Shown here: positions 58,631 to 64,000 of the stretch, in pieces
Position numbering within the stretch: position 1 is the stretch's first letter
How the letters are laid out: each line of letters starts with the position of its first letter
From: JBLHZY01 sp050633265
Lineage (GTDB): Bacteria; Pseudomonadota; Alphaproteobacteria; Rhodobacterales; Rhodobacteraceae
Assembly: GCA_050633265.1 (NCBI GenBank)
Contig: JBOEGE010000001.1
Coordinates: 248,001 to 312,000, forward strand
DNA length: 64,000 nucleotides
Direction: 5' to 3'
Position numbers and translations under genes: made by a program
The notes under the pieces: generated by a model
The model's input: the letters and a program-made list of their open reading frames with translations, nothing else
Databases searched by the model: none
What the model was told of the DNA's origin: nothing

Positions 58631-61099
58631 ATGGCTCGCCTCTTTCGCATTCTCCTTCGTCTGTTTACCGGCGCGATCCTGTTGGGTCTTGCGGCGCTGT
58701 TTTTGATCTATTGGCTCGCCTCGCGCAGCCTGCCCGAATATTCGGGCGATCTAAAGGTCGCAGGCATCAGTGGCGATGTTGAGATCGTGCGCGATAACGC
58801 CTCCGTGCCGCATATTTTTGGCCAGACCGACAGCGATGTTTACTTTGGCCTTGGCTTTGCCCATGCCCAAGATCGCATGTGGCAGATGATGCTCAAACGG
58901 CGCACCGCACAGGGCAAACTTGCTGAGGTTTTCGGGCCGCGCAGCCTCAAAAGCGATGAGCTGATGCGCCGTTTGGCGATTTATCCGGCGGCCCAAGCCT
59001 CGGTTGCCTCCCTAAAGCCACAAACCCGCGCCGCCCTTGAGGCCTATTCCGCCGGCGTTAACGCTTGGCTGCAAGAGGTCAATGCTGGCGCGCGTGGCCG
59101 CGGAGCGCCTGAATTCTTTGTCTTTTCAAATGAGATCATGCCCTGGTCGCCCGCCGATAGTCTTGCCATGCTCAAACTCATGGCTTTGCAGGCCTCGACC
59201 CATGCAGAATTTGAGGTGCTGCGCGCGCAGGTCTCGCTCGCTTTGCCCGATGCCCGCGTGCGCGATATTCTGCCCGATGTGCCCGGAACAGGCGTTGCGG
59301 CCCTGCCCGCCTATGCAAGCCTCTTTCCTGATGCGCCGCGTTTTGCCAAGGCTGCGCCCGAAACCTATGATCCGCTGAACCCTTTGCCCAATGCCCCCTT
59401 TGGCGGCGCCTCCAACGCTTGGGCCGCAGCACCCTCGCGCTCTGCCACAGGCTCTACCCTGCTGGCCAATGATCCCCATATGCCTTTCAGCGCGCCGGGC
59501 GTTTGGTATCTGGCGCGGCTTGAGCTTGCCTCTGGCGGGGTGATCGGCGCGACCATGCCGGGCGTTCCGGCGATTTTAAGCGGGCGCTCGGAGGGCTTTG
59601 GCTGGGGGATGACCACCGCCTTTTTGGACGATCAGGACATCTATATCGAGAAGGTCAATCCTGACGCGCCGCTTGAGGTTTTGACCCCGGAGGGTTTCAA
59701 ACCGCTCAAAACGCGCCAATCCATCATCCGCATCAAAGACGCACAGCCCAAGACCATCGATCTGATGTGGAGCGAAAACGGCCCGATCATTCCCGGCGAT
59801 CAGTTCCATCTTTCTGCCGTCACCCCCCCCGGTTATATCGCTTCGCTCGCGTGGACAGCGCTTTCCGAGCAAGACACAACCATGGACGGTGTGCTTGAGT
59901 TGATGCATGCAAAATCCATCTCCCAAGGGATCGAGGCCGGGCGCGCGATTGTTGCCCCTGCGCTGAATATGACGCTCACAGATGCAGGCGCGATCGCGAT
60001 GCAGATGGTTGGCCAGATCCCGCGCCGCGACGCAGTCCATCAAAGCATGGGGCGCATGCCAGCCCCCGGTTGGATCAAGGAAAACCGCTGGGATGGGCGC
60101 ATGGGCTATGGCGCCAACCCCTCTTTTGCTGTGCCAGAGGGCGGGATTTTAGGCAATACAAACAACAAGATGATCGATCGCCCCTTCCCGCTGCATATCT
60201 CTTATGTTTGGGGCGATACGCAGCGCGTGAACCGCTGGCAGCGCCTGATGCAAAGCCGCGAAGTCCATACCCGCGAAAGCTTCATCGAGGCCCAGCTTGA
60301 TACGGTTTCGCCTGCTGCGCGCAGCCTTTTGCCCCTGATCGCCGCTGAGCTATGGTTTACCGGCGAAGCCGCCCCCGAAGGCACGCCCGAGCGCCAACGC
60401 CAACGCGCGCTTGCCCTCTTGGCCGAATGGAATGGTGAAATGTCCGAACATCTGCCCGAACCGTTGATTTATTCGGCTTGGGTGCGCGCGCTGCAAGATC
60501 GCCTGATCCGCGATGAGCTCGGCCCTTTGGCGCGCCGTTTCAGCCATATTGAGCCACTGTTTATTGAGCGGGTGTATCGCGATGTTGAGGGCGCATCTGT
60601 CTGGTGTGATGTGTTGCAATCGGCGGCCAAGGAAAGCTGTGCCGATATCGCGCGGATCGCGCTCGATGAGGCCCTGCTTTGGATCGCCGAGAACCATGGC
60701 AGCGCGTTGGAAAGCCTGCGTTGGGGCGATGCCCATGAAGCGATGCATGATCACGCGGTGCTTGGCAATGTGCCGGTGCTGCGCTGGTTTGTGAACATCC
60801 GCCAGAGCACATCGGGGGGCGACAACACATTGATGCGCGGTGTGACCAAAGGCACGGATCCAAAGCCGTTTTTGAATGTTCATGGCGCGGGCTATCGCGG
60901 CGTTTATGATTTTGCCGATCCGGATTCCTCGGTTTTTGTGACCTCAACGGGGCAATCCGGGCATTTCCTCAGCCGTCATTATGATGATCTGGGCGAGCTG
61001 TGGCGGCGCGGTGAATATGTGCCGATGTCGCTTGATCCAGAGCTTGCGCGCGCGGCCGCTGTTGGGATCACTGTGTTGCATCCGGTTGGGGCGCAGTAG
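58631..61099 (+). CDS. Penicillin acylase-family amidohydrolase
   Basis: 822-residue Ntn-hydrolase precursor. An N-terminal hydrophobic anchor/signal (LFRILLRLFTGAILLGLAALFLIYWLA) targets it to the periplasm. A-chain segment DNASVPHIFGQTDSDVYFGLGFAHAQDRMWQM, then the autocatalytic site GGASNAWAA with Ser261 as the new N-terminal nucleophile of the B chain, preceded by a spacer peptide. The LLANDPHM segment follows. Members hydrolyse penicillins, acyl-homoserine lactones or other N-acyl amides; substrate undetermined. AAGGA lies 13 nt before the ATG at 58631. Confidence 0.9.
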   Translation: MARLFRILLRLFTGAILLGLAALFLIYWLASRSLPEYSGDLKVAGISGDVEIVRDNASVPHIFGQTDSDVYFGLGFAHAQDRMWQMMLKRRTAQGKLAEVFGPRSLKSDELMRRLAIYPAAQASVASLKPQTRAALEAYSAGVNAWLQEVNAGARGRGAPEFFVFSNEIMPWSPADSLAMLKLMALQASTHAEFEVLRAQVSLALPDARVRDILPDVPGTGVAALPAYASLFPDAPRFAKAAPETYDPLNPLPNAPFGGASNAWAAAPSRSATGSTLLANDPHMPFSAPGVWYLARLELASGGVIGATMPGVPAILSGRSEGFGWGMTTAFLDDQDIYIEKVNPDAPLEVLTPEGFKPLKTRQSIIRIKDAQPKTIDLMWSENGPIIPGDQFHLSAVTPPGYIASLAWTALSEQDTTMDGVLELMHAKSISQGIEAGRAIVAPALNMTLTDAGAIAMQMVGQIPRRDAVHQSMGRMPAPGWIKENRWDGRMGYGANPSFAVPEGGILGNTNNKMIDRPFPLHISYVWGDTQRVNRWQRLMQSREVHTRESFIEAQLDTVSPAARSLLPLIAAELWFTGEAAPEGTPERQRQRALALLAEWNGEMSEHLPEPLIYSAWVRALQDRLIRDELGPLARRFSHIEPLFIERVYRDVEGASVWCDVLQSAAKESCADIARIALDEALLWIAENHGSALESLRWGDAHEAMHDHAVLGNVPVLRWFVNIRQSTSGGDNTLMRGVTKGTDPKPFLNVHGAGYRGVYDFADPDSSVFVTSTGQSGHFLSRHYDDLGELWRRGEYVPMSLDPELARAAAVGITVLHPVGAQ

Positions 61100-61201
61100 T
61101 GGGGCGCAGTCGCGCGTTTTGAGAGAGATTGGCATTATAATGGGCGGGCATAGGTTTGTTGCGCCTTAACGGCTGATGCCTATTGGGCGGCGGTAGCGCT
61201 A

Positions 61202-61225
61202 TGAGTATTTTTGCCAAGAAAAAGT
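61202..61225 (+). repeat. 24-bp dispersed repeat, copy 2
   Basis: Identical to the reverse complement of 46762-46785. It lies in the gap between the penicillin acylase and hflX, two convergent genes. Confidence 0.75.
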
Positions 61226-61344
61226 CTGGGCGCAGGGATTGTATTGGGCATAGTTCGGCGGGGGTGAATGGCTGAAAAGCGGCGCGAATGGAACGTCGCG
61301 GCGCGTTGTTGATAAGGCGGGCGCTGTGCCTTAGCCTGCGCGCA

Positions 61345-62619
61345 TCACAGCTCGCGGTAGCGTTTTTCTTCGCGCGCGGTCCAGTGCACAGTGATATGGT
61401 AGCCGTCTTCCTCAGTGGTTTCCTCGGTGATCACATCTTCTTCAAAGAGCCACGCGCGTTTGCGCCCCTCTGAGAAAGGCAGCACCAATTCGCGAATGGT
61501 TTTTTCTTCGTCAAAGGCGGCCGAAATCCCATCAAGGAAGGCCTCCATGCCTTGGCCTGTGATGGCCGAAAGCGTGTAGGTGCCATCGGTGCGCTCGGCC
61601 GCTGTATGAAGCGCCTCTTGTTCGGCCGGGGCGAGCAGATCGACTTTGTTCCAGACCTCAAGGCGTTTGATCTCTGGATCGACGCCGAGATCACGCAGGA
61701 TGGTTTCCACATCGCGGGCCTGTTCGCGCGATTGCGCATGGCTGATGTCGCGCACATGGATGATCAGATCGGCGCCGAGGACTTCTTCGAGCGTGGCGCG
61801 AAAGGCGGCGACCAATTGGGTTGGCAGTTCAGAGATAAACCCCACCGTATCTGAGAGGATTATTTCGCGCCCTGAGGGCAGCGTGAGCCCGCGCATTGTC
61901 GGATCAAGCGTGGCAAAGAGCATGTCTTTGGCCATCACATCCGCGCCGGTGATTTTGTTAAACAGGGTCGATTTGCCGGCATTGGTATAGCCGACAAGTG
62001 CGACCACGGGGAACGGCACTTTGGCGCGCGCGGCGCGGTGCAATTCGCGGGTTTTCACCACTTTGGCGAGCTGTTTGCGCAGGCGGTTAATCTGGTCATC
62101 AATGGCGCGGCGGTCGGCCTCGATCTGGGTCTCGCCGGGGCCGCCAACAAAACCAAGCCCGCCGCGTTGGCGCTCAAGGTGGGTCCAGGCGCGCACAAGC
62201 CGGGTGCGTTGATAGGAAAGCGCGGCCATTTCGACCTGAAGCACGCCTTCGCGGGTGCGGGCGCGATCCGAAAAAATCTCAAGGATCAGCCCGGTGCGAT
62301 CGAGCAGTTTGACGCCCCATTCTTTTTCAAGGTTGCGCTGCTGCACCGGCGAGACATGCCCATCGACAAGCACAAGCTCGGCCTCGGCCTCCTGAAGGCG
62401 GGTCTTGATCTCGGCGATCTTGCCTTTGCCAAAGAGCATGCCCGCATGCAGCTTTGGCAAGCGCACGACTTCGGCGCCAACCACCTCGAGATGGGGCAAA
62501 GCATCGGCCAAAGCGATGGCCTCTTCAAGCGCCGGCCCGGAGGCGCGGCGGATGCGTTCGGATGTCAGTTCGGGATGCAATACCCAGGCGCGCGTGTCGC
62601 GAACCTCTGTCTCTTCCAC
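61345..62619 (-). CDS. hflX: Ribosome-associated GTPase HflX
   Basis: 424 residues. N-terminal HflX domain with the glycine-rich segment RQRGGLGFVGGPGETQIEADRR, then GTPase with G1 GYTNAGKSTLFN, G2 TLDPTMRG, G3 DTVGFI and G4 NKVD. It splits or rescues stalled 70S ribosomes under stress. It follows hfq by 2 nt on the same transcript, a conserved arrangement. Confidence 0.95.
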   Translation of the reverse strand: MEETEVRDTRAWVLHPELTSERIRRASGPALEEAIALADALPHLEVVGAEVVRLPKLHAGMLFGKGKIAEIKTRLQEAEAELVLVDGHVSPVQQRNLEKEWGVKLLDRTGLILEIFSDRARTREGVLQVEMAALSYQRTRLVRAWTHLERQRGGLGFVGGPGETQIEADRRAIDDQINRLRKQLAKVVKTRELHRAARAKVPFPVVALVGYTNAGKSTLFNKITGADVMAKDMLFATLDPTMRGLTLPSGREIILSDTVGFISELPTQLVAAFRATLEEVLGADLIIHVRDISHAQSREQARDVETILRDLGVDPEIKRLEVWNKVDLLAPAEQEALHTAAERTDGTYTLSAITGQGMEAFLDGISAAFDEEKTIRELVLPFSEGRKRAWLFEEDVITEETTEEDGYHITVHWTAREEKRYREL

Positions 62620-62621
62620 GG

Positions 62622-62855
62622 CTATTCTTCGCCGTCGTAAAGGCTGATCGGCTGGGATGGCATGATCGTTGAGATCGCGTGTTTATAGACCAATTGCGAT
62701 TGGCCATCACGGCGCAACAACACACAAAAGTTATCAAACCAAGTGATAACGCCCTGAAGCTTCACACCATTGATGAGAAAAATTGTTACCGGAACCTTCG
62801 TTTTGCGAACGTGGTTCAGAAATGCATCTTGCAAATTCTGCTTATCACCAGCCAT
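62622..62855 (-). CDS. hfq: RNA chaperone Hfq
   Basis: 77 residues. Sm1 motif KTKVPVTIFLINGVKLQGVITWFDNF and Sm2 motif LVYKHAISTIMPS; the conserved QNLQDAFLN at the N-terminus forms the RNA-binding proximal face. AAGG precedes the ATG at 62855; frame upstream is leader. It would serve any trans-acting sRNA such as the candidate at 44493-44569. Confidence 0.97.
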   Translation of the reverse strand: MAGDKQNLQDAFLNHVRKTKVPVTIFLINGVKLQGVITWFDNFCVLLRRDGQSQLVYKHAISTIMPSQPISLYDGEE

Positions 62856-63022
62856 TTTTATATGCCTTTTTCTTGCGCTTTTTGTGCGATCTGCCTCTCG
62901 GCGGCAGGGATTACGTCTAGGTAAACGCATTATGGCGTCTGGCGGCGGAAGTTTCCAGCCCAAATAGCGCGCAACGCCAAATATGCCGCAGGCGCATACA
63001 ATCTAGGCGTGTTGCGGCCTCT

Positions 63023-64000
63023 CTATTGTCGCCAGAAGGCCGGGTTGAGAAAGGCGATGATCACCAGCATCTCAAGCCGCCCCAAAACCATCGTTGCCGC
63101 CAGGATCATCTTGGCCCCGTCATGCAGCGCGCCATAAGAAATCGGCGCATCAGAGGCAAGGCTGGCCAAGGGGCCGGTTGTTGACAGCGCCGCGATTGAG
63201 AGCACGGCCGCATCCTGAAAACTTGTATCCAGCAGCGCCAGCGCCAGCATCACCCCCGCCAATGAAAGCGCAAACAACATAAAGAAAATCCATGCCACAT
63301 AAGCCCCTTGGCGGCGCATCCGGCGCGCAGAAGCCCCAGAGCCGCCCACCGAAGACGGATGCACGAGCTTTTCCAATTCGCGCTGCCCATGGCGATAAAG
63401 CGCATAGACCCGCAGCAGCTTGACCCCGCCCGCCGTCGTTGCAACACCTCCGCCAAAGATCGCCAGCCCAAGCAGCAAAAGCCCCGGCGTTTGCAAGCCA
63501 GACCAAAGCCGCACCTCGCCCCAAGCCGCGCTTTCAAAACCAGCCGTTGTCAGGAAGGACATCACCATAAACACCCCACCCAAAAGCGCGCGCGCCGCCC
63601 CGGCAATGTCTTGTTGCTCGGCCAACTCGTAAGCCCCAACCCAATGGCGCAAAAACAGCAGGATCGGCAGACCAATCACCAGCGCAAGCCCGAGGCGAAA
63701 CTCAGGATCGCTGAGCAAAGCATTGCGCCCATCAACGCCGCTATCGGTGGTAAAAGTCTGGCGGGACAAAGCAAAAACCAAGAACATACAAATCAATGCC
63801 TCCCCCACATAGCCCGAGCCAGCCCCTTCGCCTTGCAAGCCGCCAACGGGCGAAATCCCTGAGGTCGCCATCGTGCTCATCGCATGGCAAAGGGCAACAA
63901 ATGCGCTATCGCCAAGCACCAAAAGCGCGATCCAAAGCACAAGCGTGAGCCCGGCATAGATCGGAAACAACTTGCTCGCATAGCGGGTCAATCGCTCCGA
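63023..64000 (-). CDS. trkH: TrkH-family potassium transporter, 5' end outside window
   Basis: 325 residues visible; the frame is open to the right edge (SERLTRYASKL), so the N-terminal third is missing. Inner-membrane K+ translocating subunit with the repeated M1-P-M2 units: filter-type segments MSTMATSGISPVGG, SFLTTAGFESA and ALSTTGPLAS (Thr-x-Gly K+ selectivity residues) are readable, plus the family C-terminus GRLEMLVIIAFLNPAFW. Usually works with cytosolic TrkA, not seen here. Confidence 0.88.
   Translation of the reverse strand, partial: SERLTRYASKLFPIYAGLTLVLWIALLVLGDSAFVALCHAMSTMATSGISPVGGLQGEGAGSGYVGEALICMFLVFALSRQTFTTDSGVDGRNALLSDPEFRLGLALVIGLPILLFLRHWVGAYELAEQQDIAGAARALLGGVFMVMSFLTTAGFESAAWGEVRLWSGLQTPGLLLLGLAIFGGGVATTAGGVKLLRVYALYRHGQRELEKLVHPSSVGGSGASARRMRRQGAYVAWIFFMLFALSLAGVMLALALLDTSFQDAAVLSIAALSTTGPLASLASDAPISYGALHDGAKMILAATMVLGRLEMLVIIAFLNPAFWRQ

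Noticed and set aside
61135..61140. Perfect TATAAT after the penicillin acylase gene
   Set aside because: No -35-like hexamer at 16-18 nt and no gene or hairpin unit downstream on that strand before hflX, which is convergent.

Overview
The window reads as chromosomal DNA of a Rhodobacterales (Roseobacter-group) alphaproteobacterium. The base composition is GC-rich and most genes are packed in short operons with ATGA-type overlaps. Several products are lineage-typical: Hint-domain RTX proteins, a soluble PhoR, a PuuE-UraD fusion, an Mg-type HemB and the small 'SufBCD component' membrane protein. I see no phage, transposase, CRISPR array, rRNA or plasmid functions. This is mostly housekeeping and nutrient-uptake DNA, and its unusual parts are small.

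Layout. 2-4255: end of a flavin monooxygenase, tRNA-Leu(CAA), and the molybdate importer modABC. 5017-13066: two large Ca-binding-repeat proteins that share a C-terminal intein-like Hint domain, followed by a MocA/MobA-like nucleotidyltransferase. 13702-18937 (minus): a branched-chain amino-acid type ABC importer (livJ, livG, livF remnant, small exported protein, livH, livM). Its livF has lost the N-terminal two thirds, and a short dispersed repeat sits at the junction. 19163-25004: GlxA-type regulator, class II DAHP synthase, PAS protein, yicC-gmk-gamma carbonic anhydrase. 25183-33079: conserved small protein, then phoR-pstSCAB-phoU-phoB with three phased Pho-box repeats before pstS. 33407-36182: ureide catabolism (ureidoglycine aminohydrolase, ureidoglycolate lyase, allantoinase-OHCU decarboxylase fusion). 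36733-37482: a LuxR-type regulator without a luxI neighbour. 37961-39691 (minus): rpsB-tsf with a terminator. 40252-42854: psuK-psuG and a DUF502 membrane protein. 43546-46653: 3-hydroxybutyrate dehydrogenase, a candidate small RNA, an orphan peptide-binding protein and a 45-aa lipoprotein. 46806-51652: XRE-cupin regulator, acyl-CoA synthetase, DsbA/FrnE protein, Bcr/CflA transporter. 51649-64000: mfd, a small membrane protein, hemB, a SYLF lipoprotein, a beta-hydroxyacid dehydrogenase, a penicillin acylase, hfq-hflX, and the C-terminal part of a TrkH-type K+ transporter running off the window.

How the parts fit. Phosphate sensing and import form one complete regulatory and transport unit. 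Molybdate uptake, a cofactor nucleotidyltransferase and purine-ureide breakdown are linked by theme, since xanthine dehydrogenase needs molybdenum cofactor, although they are not adjacent. The best candidates for something undescribed are the roughly 77-nt small RNA at 44493-44569 (good promoter, hairpin, strong terminator), the repeat-associated truncation of livF, and the pair of Hint-RTX proteins with a 1308-bp internal duplication.
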